From the NCBI RefSeq assembly GCF_000418325.1, contig NC_021658.1, positions 1,116,001 through 1,180,000 on the forward strand: a DNA stretch of 64,000 nt. Reading direction: 5' to 3'. The notes below the pieces were generated by a model. That model did not search any database and was not told the origin of the DNA. It saw nothing but the letters and a program-made list of their open reading frames with translations. The position numbers and the translations under genes are program-made. This stretch comes from Sorangium cellulosum So0157-2. GTDB taxonomy: Bacteria > Myxococcota_A > Polyangia > Polyangiales > Polyangiaceae. Shown here piece by piece: positions 1 to 7,808 of this stretch; positions within the stretch are counted from its first letter, which is position 1; every line of letters starts with the position of its first letter.

Positions 1-1550
1 CTCGTGATCTGACGCACCAGGAGGTCGCGGATCCCCGCCTCGTCATCGGGGTAGGGTCGCGCCGTGCAGTTCGCGATGACCGGGATCCGCGGCCTCACGA
101 AGCGGAAGCCGGCCACGAACGCGGAGAAGTCGCGCTGGGCTTGCTCCATGTAGCGCGAGTGGAACGCCGCGCTCACGTTCAGCGGCACGTAGCGGGCCTT
201 CGCCGCCGTGAGCACGGGGCCCGCCTGCTGGATGTCCTCGATGGCGCCGGCGAGCACCGTCTGGCGCGGGCTGTTGAGGTTGACCGCCTCGACTCTGCCA
301 AGGCCCGCCCTCTCGAGCGTACGGCGGATCTCCTCCAGCGGCAGCCCGATCACCGCGGCCATGCCTCCGCCCTTGGCCTGGCTCATCAGCTCGCCGCGAC
401 GGCGCACCAGGCGGACACCGGTCGCGAAGTCGAAGACCCCCGCCGCGAAGAGCGCGGTGTACTCGCCGAGGCTATGGCCAGCGACCGCGTCGGGCGGCGC
501 CCCCGGCTTGTCGAGGCGCGCCAGGTACGAAAGCGCGCTGACGACGAACACCGCGGGCTGGGTGTACTGCGTGAGGCGAAGCTCGCGTTGCGGATCCTCC
601 AGGCAGAGCCGGCGGAGCGAGTAGCCGAGGATCTCCTCGGCCTCGGCCAGCTGATGCGGGAAGGCGTCGAACAGCGCCTTGCCCATGCCCTTGGATTGCG
701 AGCCCTGCCCAGGAAATACGAAGATCTTGCGCATTTGCCGTGTGTCCCTGGCCGCCGCTCCGCTTGCGTCTCGATGGCGGCTCCTGCTGCTCGCAAGCGC
801 CGGCGCGAGGTCCTCCGCGATTGCCTGCACGACCGCCGCGCGCTCGCTGTTCACGAAGAAGTGATCCCCATCGACCATGCGCAGGCGGAACGGGCCCTCG
901 ACGTGCTCCTGCCACGCGCGGAGCTCGGCGACGCTGGCGTGCGGGTCGCGCTCGCCGCCGAAGGCGCTGGCCGGGCAACGAAGCTTGGGCCCGGGTTCGA
1001 AGACGTACGTATGCAGCATGGCCAGATCGGCGCGCAGCGTCGGGAGGAAGAGGCGGAGCAGCTCCGGGTCGTTCCGGACCGCATCCGGCATCCCGCCGTA
1101 CGTGCCCTGGAGCGCAGCGGTGAGCTCGGCGTCCGGCAGCGTGTACTGAATCGTTGTCCGGGGCAGCACGTGCGGCGCCCCGCGGCCCGACACGAACAGG
1201 TGCAGCGGCTCTTGCCGATACCGAGCGCGGACGCGCCGCACGGTCTCGAAGGCGAGAAGGCTCCCCATGCTGTGCCCGAAGACGGCGAAGGGCCGATCGA
1301 GGAGCGGCGCCATCGCGCCGACGATCTCGTCGACCAGCGGAAGGAGCCGCTCGGCGGGCTGCTCCTTGAAGCGGTTTTCGCGGCCGGGGAGCTGGACCGG
1401 GACCACATCCACGCCGGGCAGGGCCTCTGCCCAGCGCGCGTACATCAACGCGCCCTTCCCGGCATAGGGGAAACAGAAGAGGCGAACCTGCGCGTCCGGC
1501 CGCGCGTGCACGCGATAGAACCAAGGGCTGTCCTTCAGATCTCCGTTCAT
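1..1550 (-). CDS. Thioesterase-acyltransferase fusion (trans-acting PKS AT), C-terminus beyond window
   Basis: Partial gene running off the left edge; about 516 residues are visible. Residues 1-270 are a type II thioesterase of the GrsT/RifR kind: GHSMG nucleophile elbow at Ser94 and a DGDHFF catalytic-His segment near residue 240. Residues from 273 on are a malonyl-CoA:ACP transacylase: FPGQGSQ at the start, GHSLGEY with Ser about 360, and AFHS, the motif associated with malonyl specificity. Such proteins load extender units onto AT-less PKS modules and edit stalled chains. The ATG of the AT part (734) is exactly 272 codons in frame below the thioesterase ATG (1550), and I read no stop between them, so this is one polypeptide or two genes fused without a stop. 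GGAG lies 6 nt before ATG 1550. Domain calls are firm; the trans-acting role is inferred from the nearby beta-branching cassette. Confidence 0.85.
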   Translation of the reverse strand, partial: MNGDLKDSPWFYRVHARPDAQVRLFCFPYAGKGALMYARWAEALPGVDVVPVQLPGRENRFKEQPAERLLPLVDEIVGAMAPLLDRPFAVFGHSMGSLLAFETVRRVRARYRQEPLHLFVSGRGAPHVLPRTTIQYTLPDAELTAALQGTYGGMPDAVRNDPELLRLFLPTLRADLAMLHTYVFEPGPKLRCPASAFGGERDPHASVAELRAWQEHVEGPFRLRMVDGDHFFVNSERAAVVQAIAEDLAPALASSRSRHRDASGAAARDTRQMRKIFVFPGQGSQSKGMGKALFDAFPHQLAEAEEILGYSLRRLCLEDPQRELRLTQYTQPAVFVVSALSYLARLDKPGAPPDAVAGHSLGEYTALFAAGVFDFATGVRLVRRRGELMSQAKGGGMAAVIGLPLEEIRRTLERAGLGRVEAVNLNSPRQTVLAGAIEDIQQAGPVLTAAKARYVPLNVSAAFHSRYMEQAQRDFSAFVAGFRFVRPRIPVIANCTARPYPDDEAGIRDLLVRQIT

Positions 1551-1918
1551 GTCCAGCTCCGTGTGAGCCCCCCGCGGCAATCTCTCCTGCACCCTCCGGT
1601 GCCGTCGCCGGAAGTGACGACCGTGCTCTCGTCAACAAGGCGAGTCCGTCCCGGGCGCCCAGCGGCGGGCGCGAGCTCGACCAGGACGGCACAGCGCCTC
1701 AGGATAGCGCACGCGGATGACAATGGCGGCTCGGTTAGGAAGTGAATGTCACGAATGGACGCGTTGCCGCCATCGCCACGACACCCAACGCCGTCAGGCG
1801 CCGATCGCGATCGGCGCGGTCCGGCGTGTCCGCGGCACGCCCTTGGGAGCCGGAGAGCGTCCGGCGAGTCCGCGCGGCGGCGTGATCGCGGGACCTCGCC
1901 GGGCCGCGGCTCCGGCCG
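1551..1918. other. Intergenic stretch, nothing recognised
   Basis: About 370 bases between the start of the thioesterase-AT gene and the stop of the small gene at 1919. Long open frames here are GC-driven and match nothing I know. The promoter of the thioesterase-AT gene should lie here but no clear boxes are visible. Confidence 0.4.
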
Positions 1919-2173
1919 TCAGAAGAAGCGCAGGGCGCGCTTGCTCTTCTCTTCGACGACGACGACGACGATCGACCCGGCGGGGGAGGTGCCGGATGTC
2001 TTCAGCTCGGCGACGGTATCGAGCACGGCCTGCGCGAGCGGGCCTTGTCCCTTGCGCAACTGCTTGATATCCTTGCGCTTCTGCTTGCCGAGATCGACGA
2101 CAGTGGCCGAGGACAGCGGTTCCGGCGCGGCCGCGGGGCTCGCCGAGGTAGACACATGGTGGATGACGGTCAT
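1919..2173 (-). CDS. Small K/R-rich protein, DUF6200-like (84 aa)
   Basis: Unknown function. The start is set by a perfect Shine-Dalgarno (AAGGAGGG) just before ATG 2173; a longer in-frame reading upstream lacks this. Residues 1-25 are Ala/Ser/Pro-rich, residues 29-45 are strongly basic (GKQKRKDIKQLRKGQG), and the end is a run of valines followed by EEKSKRALRFF. The basic KDIKxLRKGxG block and the hydrophobic beta-like strand recall the family I know as DUF6200; this is from memory and unverified. It diverges from another small basic gene at 2420 and shares a 246-bp promoter region with it, suggesting a functional pair. Confidence 0.7.
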   Translation of the reverse strand: MTVIHHVSTSASPAAAPEPLSSATVVDLGKQKRKDIKQLRKGQGPLAQAVLDTVAELKTSGTSPAGSIVVVVVEEKSKRALRFF

Positions 2174-2419
2174 CTCAACCCTCCTTAACGGGATCGGCCC
2201 CGCCGCCCTTTGCGCCGAGACCCCCCCTGGCGTTTCGTCGATGAGGTGCGCACGCACAGCCGACGCCTTCGATCGACGATCTGCGCCGACATCGCCTCGG
2301 TTCCGCATGCGGTGCTCCGTTCCGGTAAAATCGTATGATTCATGGTGTTGTGTGGAGCACGGATTTCTCTGTACTCGCGATCGGAACGGCTGTAAAGAGA
2401 GCGCTGCGGAGGGAAGCAA

Positions 2420-2755
2420 ATGGCCAAGGATTTCCACAAAGCGGTTCGCCGGATCGTCGTTCTCAGCACAGCTCCCGACGGTCAACCGGTATCACTGGAA
2501 TTTTACCGGAAGGATGAAGGAAAGAAGCGCAAGCGCTCGATGCTGCTCAAGCAGCCTGAACGATGGATTCGCGCCATGGCGCACGCGCAGCTCGCTGCGA
2601 GCCAGGCCTACCTCAGCCGACACGAGCGCTCGACGCAAAAGCGACGTGACGGCTGGGCCCTCGATCTCACGCCCAACGTCATACGGGCGATGCGGACCGG
2701 CGCGAAACAGGTCAAGCTCCGCCGGCTGGTCCGCATTCCGGTGCTGAACCCTTGA
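2420..2755 (+). CDS. Small basic protein, DUF6312-like (111 aa)
   Basis: Unknown function. The protein has a KxVRRIVVLS strand at residues 5-17, a KKRKRS basic patch near 35, and a central helix with SRHERSTQKRRDGW around residues 65-80, followed by LTPNVIRAMRTGAKQVKLRRL. The HxRSxxKKRDGW...NVxRAxRxGxKK layout resembles the family I recall as DUF6312, but I cannot check this. GGAGGGAAGCAA precedes the ATG. It faces the DUF6200-like gene at 1919 across a shared intergenic region. Both proteins are small and positively charged, which would fit nucleic-acid or ribosome contact, but nothing in the sequence proves that. Confidence 0.7.
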   Translation: MAKDFHKAVRRIVVLSTAPDGQPVSLEFYRKDEGKKRKRSMLLKQPERWIRAMAHAQLAASQAYLSRHERSTQKRRDGWALDLTPNVIRAMRTGAKQVKLRRLVRIPVLNP

Positions 2756-2924
2756 GCTGCCTGACGGCGCCATGGCGTGCGGCCGCGAAGGTGAGCGGCG
2801 CGCGGTCCGTCGCGCCTCGGTCGACGACGCCCGGGCGCGCCGACCGAATCCCACATACCGGCCGCGGCGTGCGTCCTCTCCGTTGCGGCGAGCGCCCTCT
2901 TGTGGTAGGGCTGCCCGAGAGTCG

Positions 2925-3944
2925 ATGTCACACGGCGTAAATCGACAATGGCGCCTGGCGACACGCCCCACTGGTCCTATCGACGACCACATTTTCCGGT
3001 GGGTAGAGGAGCCTAGCCCCGCGCTCACGGCAGACGGCCAGATCCTGGTCCGCAATCTCTACCTGTCGATCGACCCTACCCAGCGCGAATGGATCGCGCA
3101 CGACACCTACCTCCCTGCTGTCCGTATCGGCGACGTCATGCGCTCTCTCTCGGTGGCGCGTGTCGAGGAGTCGAGGCACCCGGGCTATGCTCGCGGCGAT
3201 CTGGTGCAAGGTCTGTTCGGCTGGCAGGATTACGCGCTGGTGGACGCCGCGGTCCCTGGCGGGTCGACCAAGCTCCCTCCGGGCATGCCGATCACGCGGG
3301 CGTTGAGCACGCTCGGGCTCACCGGGCTCACCGCGTACTTCGGCTTGCTCGATGTTGGACGCCTCATGGAGGGCGAGACGGTGGTCGTCTCCGGCGCAGC
3401 CGGCGCGACGGGGTCGGTCGCCGGGCAGATCGCCAAGATCAAGCGGTGCCGCGTCATCGGCATCGCGGGCGGCGCCGAGAAATGCGCATGGCTCACGCGA
3501 GAGGCTGGCTTCGATGCGGCCATCGACTACAAGTCCGAGAACGTCCGCGCCCGTCTCCGGGAGCTCTGCCCCAAGGCCGTCGATGTCTACTTCGACAACG
3601 TGGGCGGCGCCATCCTCGATGCCGCCCTCGCGGAGCTCGCCTTTCGGGGGCGAGTGGTGCTCTGCGGCGCCATCTCGAGCTACGGGGCGAGGGAGTTGCC
3701 GAGTGGGCCGAAGAACTACCTCAACCTTATTCTGCAGCGCGGCAGGATGGAAGGGTTCGTCATCATCGACTATGTAAAGCGCTTCGGTGAGGCGGTGAGG
3801 GACCTGAGCGCCTGGATAGCGACTGGGCAGATCAAGGACCAGGTCGATGTCCAGGAGGGGCTGGAGAACGCCCCGCAAGCGCTGCGCCGCCTGTTCTCGG
3901 GGGAAAACCGGGGCAAGCAGCTCGTGAAGATCGCCGATCCCTGA
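2925..3944 (+). CDS. NADP-dependent MDR oxidoreductase (leukotriene B4 12-hydroxydehydrogenase/CurA family)
   Basis: A 339-residue zinc-free medium-chain dehydrogenase/reductase. N-terminal GroES-like part carries NLYLSIDPTQR; the Rossmann fold starts at VVVSGAAGATGSVAGQ (about residue 150), followed by the family motif FDNVGG near 225. Members reduce the double bond of alpha,beta-unsaturated ketones or aldehydes with NADPH. The start ATG 2925 is chosen because homology begins there; the open frame continues upstream to 2772 in non-conserved sequence. It lies just before a polyketide beta-branching cassette, so it could act as a stand-alone enoyl reductase there, or be a general detoxification enzyme. 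Confidence 0.85.
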   Translation: MSHGVNRQWRLATRPTGPIDDHIFRWVEEPSPALTADGQILVRNLYLSIDPTQREWIAHDTYLPAVRIGDVMRSLSVARVEESRHPGYARGDLVQGLFGWQDYALVDAAVPGGSTKLPPGMPITRALSTLGLTGLTAYFGLLDVGRLMEGETVVVSGAAGATGSVAGQIAKIKRCRVIGIAGGAEKCAWLTREAGFDAAIDYKSENVRARLRELCPKAVDVYFDNVGGAILDAALAELAFRGRVVLCGAISSYGARELPSGPKNYLNLILQRGRMEGFVIIDYVKRFGEAVRDLSAWIATGQIKDQVDVQEGLENAPQALRRLFSGENRGKQLVKIADP

Positions 3945-4316
3945 GCGTGGGCGACGTGCGTGCAGGTCGCCCGGAAACGAGGACCTGTCTCGTGGTCCTC
4001 GGGCTGCAGAACCACATTGAGCGGATTGAACGGCTGTGATACGCATCGTGCATGAGCGCTCCGACTCCCCAGCAGGGCCAGGCACGGGTAAAGTCGACGC
4101 CTACCACGAGACGAGCGTCCCGTGCGTGGAGAGCTCGTGTCTGCCTCGCTCGGATGGAGCCGCGCGCAGCCGGCGTTGCATTACCTGATGACGCCGTCGC
4201 AAACGGGCCTCCATGGGCATTCGATGCCGCCCATGTTGCGGTCCGACGGCGGCAGCGTGACACGGCTCGTTGGCCAACCGCGAGATCGACGAGCCGGGCA
4301 GCTTGAAAGGAACGGT
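3945..4316. other. Intergenic stretch with terminator-like hairpin
   Basis: About 370 bases between the oxidoreductase and the ACP gene. The only structure I see is the hairpin at 3949-3972 listed separately. The promoter of the ACP-ECH1-LnmK-ECH2-HCS operon should be here, but no convincing -35/-10 pair is visible. Confidence 0.4.
3949..3972 (+). terminator. Hairpin after the oxidoreductase gene
   Basis: GGGCGAC (3949-3955) pairs with GTCGCCC (3966-3972) around a 10-nt loop, 5 nt past the stop codon. There is no T-run, so it may only stabilise the 3' end. Confidence 0.4.
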
Positions 4317-4562
4317 ATGACCCGGGAAGAAATCTTCGGTCTACTGAAGCAGCACATCGTCCGCGTGATCCCTGCCGTCTCGCCGGATCGGATCTTGCCG
4401 AGCGTGAGCTTGAAGGACCTCGGCGCCGATTCGGTCGATCGCGCCGACATCTCGACGTCGCTCAAGGACGAGCTCGGGGTCGACATCCCGCTCGTGGAAC
4501 TAGGGAAGGCCGGCGACCTCGGCGGCCTCGTCGATCTGCTGTACCGGGCGCAATCGGGCTGA
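4317..4562 (+). CDS. Donor acyl carrier protein of beta-branching cassette
   Basis: An 81-residue stand-alone ACP. The phosphopantetheine attachment site is Ser39 in LGADSVDRADI. The D/N-S-x-D-R-A-[ED]-I form is typical of the dedicated donor ACPs of beta-alkylation cassettes (AcpK, CurB, LnmL). AAAGGA lies 7 nt before ATG 4317; the upstream open frame is non-conserved. It is the first gene of a five-gene set (ACP, ECH1, LnmK-like, ECH2, HCS) with 20-150 nt spacing. Its expected job is to carry the acyl group that the HCS condenses with the beta-keto group of the growing polyketide. Confidence 0.88.
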   Translation: MTREEIFGLLKQHIVRVIPAVSPDRILPSVSLKDLGADSVDRADISTSLKDELGVDIPLVELGKAGDLGGLVDLLYRAQSG

Positions 4563-4591
4563 GCATCCCCCCCGGCCGTGGAGCGTTGACG

Positions 4592-5401
4592 ATGAGCCAC
4601 GACGCGCCTGAGACGAGCTACCGGACGCTCCGGGTCCATGTCGCCGACGGCCGCTGGACCGTCGTCTTCGATCGGGCGGAGCGCAGGAACAGCTTCAACT
4701 CCCGCATGCTGACCGAGCTCGGTCGCGCGCTCGACGAGGCGCGGCGCGATCCGTCGTGCCGGATGGTCGTGCTCGAGGGGCAGCAGGGGCACTTCTCGAC
4801 CGGCCTCGACTTCGAGGACGGGCTCGATCGTGACGGACCGGACGGGTCGGCGCCTTACATGAGCGTGCTGCGCCGGCTCGCCTCGCTGCCCGCGGTGGTG
4901 GTGGCGCATGTCGACGGCCAGGTCCGCGCCGGAGGGCTCGGCTTCGTGGCCGCCAGCGACGTCGCGATCGCCACCCCGCGCTCGACCTTCGGTCTCCCAG
5001 AGGCGCTGTGGGGGCTGGTCCCCGCGTGCGTCGGCCTGCACCTGGCGCGCCGCATCGGCCTGCAAACGACCAAGCGGATGTGCTTGACGACCGAGAACTT
5101 GACCGCCTCCCAGGCGCTCGAGGCCGGTCTGGTCGATGAGGTCTCCGATCGACCGGAAGATGCGCTGCGGCGGTTGTGGCTCAAGGTCTCCCGCCTCAAG
5201 CCGAGCACCGTGGGGCGCATCAAGCGTTACTTCAACGACGTAGCCGGGATCTCGGAAGCCCACGAAGCCCGCGCCATGCAGGAGACCGACCGCGCCATGA
5301 GCGACCCCGAGGTTCGCAACGGGATAGAGGACTTCGTTCGCCATGGCACGTTTCCGTGGGAAGGCAGCCGGTCGGAATCGCCGCGAGCGCGGCGCCCCTG
5401 A
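4592..5401 (+). CDS. Enoyl-CoA hydratase ECH1 of beta-branching cassette
   Basis: A 269-residue crotonase-fold protein of the usual length. FSTGLDFEDGL at residues 68-78 matches the oxyanion-hole region of PksH/CurE-type ECH1 enzymes, and VDGQVRAGGLGFVAASDVAIA (about 108-128) gives the second oxyanion segment. In known cassettes ECH1 dehydrates the HMG-like intermediate on the acceptor ACP. ATG 4592 is preferred to a TTG two codons earlier. It follows the ACP by 29 nt and precedes the LnmK-like gene by 21 nt, consistent with one operon. The ECH1-versus-ECH2 assignment comes from the motif differences from the gene at 6474. Confidence 0.85.
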   Translation: MSHDAPETSYRTLRVHVADGRWTVVFDRAERRNSFNSRMLTELGRALDEARRDPSCRMVVLEGQQGHFSTGLDFEDGLDRDGPDGSAPYMSVLRRLASLPAVVVAHVDGQVRAGGLGFVAASDVAIATPRSTFGLPEALWGLVPACVGLHLARRIGLQTTKRMCLTTENLTASQALEAGLVDEVSDRPEDALRRLWLKVSRLKPSTVGRIKRYFNDVAGISEAHEARAMQETDRAMSDPEVRNGIEDFVRHGTFPWEGSRSESPRARRP

Positions 5402-5422
5402 CAGGCATCAACGAGCATCATT

Positions 5423-6418
5423 ATGGATCGAACACCTTCCGCAGCCGCCCATTCGCCCGCCGAGCCGCAGGCGCCCTCGACCGCGGGCCCGGATTTCCGG
5501 GCTACCTATACGCTGGGCATGCCCCAGATGCTGTTCGGCGGGCTGTCCGAGCGATGGTTGTTGAAAGAGGCCGGGGACATCCACTGGCGCATGCTCTGCG
5601 CCGACCTGGGGGTGCCCTCGGGGCAGCTCGCCGATCGGGAGGGCGAGCGGCTCTACGCGAGCTTCATGCGCATCCGGATGGAGAGCACCGTGCCCTTGAC
5701 CCGGTACACCGAGAACGAGTCCCTCGCGGCGAGGGGCGCGCTGAGCCGGTTCGGAGACAAGCGGTTCTTCAGCGAGCTGACCTTCCTCGGCGCCGCAGGC
5801 GAGGTCCGGGTCGCGATGGCCAGCGTCTTCATCACGCGGTCCACCGACAACAAGAGCCTGGCCCGGGCGACGCCGCAGCAGATCGAGCGATCGCGCGGGC
5901 TCAGCCATTCGGTGTTGCCGCCGTTCGGGCAGGCCTACCAGAAGATCAAGCATCTCGCCCTCGAGACGGCGGAGCCGGTTCGAGATACCGTGCTAGAGGT
6001 CGGGGGGGCGACGTTCGACTGGGTCGACCACGATCTCGATTCCCGTTCGTATGTGGTGAACCCGTACCACGACCTCAACGGCGCCAACCTGCTCTACTTC
6101 GCGTCTTACCCCCGGATCCACGACGTGTGCGAGCGCATGATCCTCAACGAGCGCTTGCGTCGTGCAGGGCACGAGCGCGAATCGGCGTTCCAGGTCGCAC
6201 CGGTCGCGCGCGATGTCTTTTATTACGGGAACGCCGATGCGGGGGACGAGCTCACGTTCCGGCTCCGGAGGATGGAGCGGAGCGGCGCGGACCGCCTGCG
6301 GATCTGGTCCACCCTGGTCCGCCGTCGCGACGGGGTGAGGATCGCGGACCTGTTCACCGTCAAGGCCCTCGTCGATCCCGCGAACGCGGTGGGACGATTG
6401 CTGGCCGGCGCTGCGTAG
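5423..6418 (+). CDS. LnmK-like bifunctional acyltransferase/decarboxylase
   Basis: 331 residues, close to LnmK of leinamycin biosynthesis, a double-hot-dog protein that transfers methylmalonyl from CoA to itself and to an ACP and decarboxylates it to propionyl-ACP. Visible hallmarks are the conserved opening TLGMPQMLFGGLSERWLL (residues 30-47), a central LYASFMRIRM segment with Tyr78 as the likely counterpart of the catalytic tyrosine, and two halves of about 140 residues as expected for two hot-dog folds. It sits between ECH1 and ECH2 and beside the donor ACP. No decarboxylating ketosynthase gene is in the cassette, which fits this enzyme supplying the acyl-ACP donor. Family recognition is from memory; the acyl substrate (malonyl or methylmalonyl) cannot be read from sequence. 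Confidence 0.78.
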   Translation: MDRTPSAAAHSPAEPQAPSTAGPDFRATYTLGMPQMLFGGLSERWLLKEAGDIHWRMLCADLGVPSGQLADREGERLYASFMRIRMESTVPLTRYTENESLAARGALSRFGDKRFFSELTFLGAAGEVRVAMASVFITRSTDNKSLARATPQQIERSRGLSHSVLPPFGQAYQKIKHLALETAEPVRDTVLEVGGATFDWVDHDLDSRSYVVNPYHDLNGANLLYFASYPRIHDVCERMILNERLRRAGHERESAFQVAPVARDVFYYGNADAGDELTFRLRRMERSGADRLRIWSTLVRRRDGVRIADLFTVKALVDPANAVGRLLAGAA

Positions 6419-6473
6419 GCGCGCGCCTCGCAGCGGGTTCGACCGGGCGAGCAGCCCACGAGGAAGAGCGCCA

Positions 6474-7655
6474 ATGTCGACGATGAGCTACGGGAAGATG
6501 GCTTCGACCGCGCTCGGCAGCGCCGCGCGAGACACATCGCACTCCAGCGATCCCACGAGCAGCGCAGTCATGACATCGACCGAGTGGGCGCGGCGAGCCC
6601 TGGCGCACCGGGGAGACGAGGTGACCCTGCGGCTCGTCGACGGGGCGATCGCCTGGCTGGAGATCGACGACCCCGCGCATGACAACGCGCTCTCCGAGGG
6701 CCTCTTGCTCGCGCTGCGCTCCCGGTTCGCTGAGATCGTGCAGCGGCCGGAGATCAAGGTCGTGGTGCTGGTCGGACGCGACGACGTGTTCCTGATGGGG
6801 GGAACGGAAGCCGGGCTCAGCGAGGTCGCGGATGGGGGCACGAGGTCCTCGGATCTCTCGTTCCTCTGCGGGGGGCTCCTGTGCTGCGAGGTGCCGGTCA
6901 TCGCCGCCATGCAGGGCCAGGCGGAGGGTGCTGGCCTCTGTTTCGGGCTCTACGCCGACGTGGTCGTGCTGGCGGAAGAGGGCGCCTACAGCGTGAGCTC
7001 CATGGACTACGGGCTCACGCCCGGCCTGGGCGCCACGTTCATCTTGAGGGAGCAGCTCGGCGGTCCGCTCGCGACCGAGATGATGTACCTCGGCCGATCG
7101 TATACGGGCCGCGAGCTGCGCGACCGCGGGGTGTCGCTCGCCGTGCGGCCAATGGCGGAGGTCCGGGCGGAGGCGCTGGCGATCGCGCGCCGGCTGGCGG
7201 AGAAGCCGCGGGAGGCGCTCGTCGTGCTGAAGCGCGAGCTGGCCGGTCGAAAGCTCGCCGCGCTGCCGCGGGTGGTCGATGCGGAGATCGAGATGCGGCG
7301 CCGGGTGCTCGCCAGCCCGGAGGCGCGGGACCAGATCCGGTCGCGCGTTGAGAAGGCGAGTCTCGGGCGTGGCGCGGCTGCGGCGTCGGCAGGTTCGCCG
7401 CCGGTACGCGGTGCACGGGAGCTCATCCCGCCGGCGTCGACCCCGGCGGCCGCCGAGGTCGACGCGCCGGCGCCGATCGCCCGGCAGCCCGTTCGGCTGA
7501 GGGCGAAGGAGACGGCTCTCCAGCCGCTCTCGTCGGCGCCGATCGCGCCCCAACGCGTCTCGCTCTCTCCCAAGCCTCGCGCCGCGCAGACCGCGTCGGC
7601 GGACCAGGGCAGCCCCGCGATCGATGTGCGCTCCCGCCGGGCTGTCCGATCGTGA
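6474..7655 (+). CDS. Enoyl-CoA hydratase ECH2 (decarboxylase type) with long Pro/Ala-rich tail
   Basis: 393 residues. The crotonase core spans about 48-300: FLMGGTEAGL at 106-115 is the signature of PksI/CurF-type ECH2 enzymes, followed by QAEGAGLCFGLYADVVV and SMDYGLTPGLGATFI. ECH2 decarboxylates the methylglutaconyl-type intermediate to leave the beta-branch. Residues 300-393 are Pro/Ala/Arg-rich with no fold apparent, like an inter-domain linker of a multidomain PKS. About 45 residues precede the core. ATG 6474 has AGGAAGAG upstream. The tail may be a relic of an ECH2-PKS fusion or a docking region. It follows the LnmK-like gene by 55 nt. Confidence 0.83.
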   Translation: MSTMSYGKMASTALGSAARDTSHSSDPTSSAVMTSTEWARRALAHRGDEVTLRLVDGAIAWLEIDDPAHDNALSEGLLLALRSRFAEIVQRPEIKVVVLVGRDDVFLMGGTEAGLSEVADGGTRSSDLSFLCGGLLCCEVPVIAAMQGQAEGAGLCFGLYADVVVLAEEGAYSVSSMDYGLTPGLGATFILREQLGGPLATEMMYLGRSYTGRELRDRGVSLAVRPMAEVRAEALAIARRLAEKPREALVVLKRELAGRKLAALPRVVDAEIEMRRRVLASPEARDQIRSRVEKASLGRGAAAASAGSPPVRGARELIPPASTPAAAEVDAPAPIARQPVRLRAKETALQPLSSAPIAPQRVSLSPKPRAAQTASADQGSPAIDVRSRRAVRS

Positions 7656-7808
7656 CGAGCAGGGCGGGCAGGGGGTTCCAGGCCGTGTCCGCGAGCCGTC
7701 ACGAGCGCCTCCATTCATGGCAGGGCGCTCTCTGGTAAGGTATCGTTCTCCTCAGATCGCGCCGCACGTCGGGGCGCACCGAAAGACAGCACGCCGAGCG
7801 GGAAAGCT

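Noticed and set aside
1..734. AT domain as housekeeping FabD
   Set aside because: It is fused to a type II thioesterase and lies beside a polyketide beta-branching cassette; no other fatty-acid synthesis gene is near.
4592..7655. The two crotonase genes as beta-oxidation enzymes
   Set aside because: They carry ECH1 (STGLDFEDGL) and ECH2 (FLMGGTEAGL) motifs and flank donor ACP and HCS genes; no thiolase or acyl-CoA dehydrogenase is adjacent.
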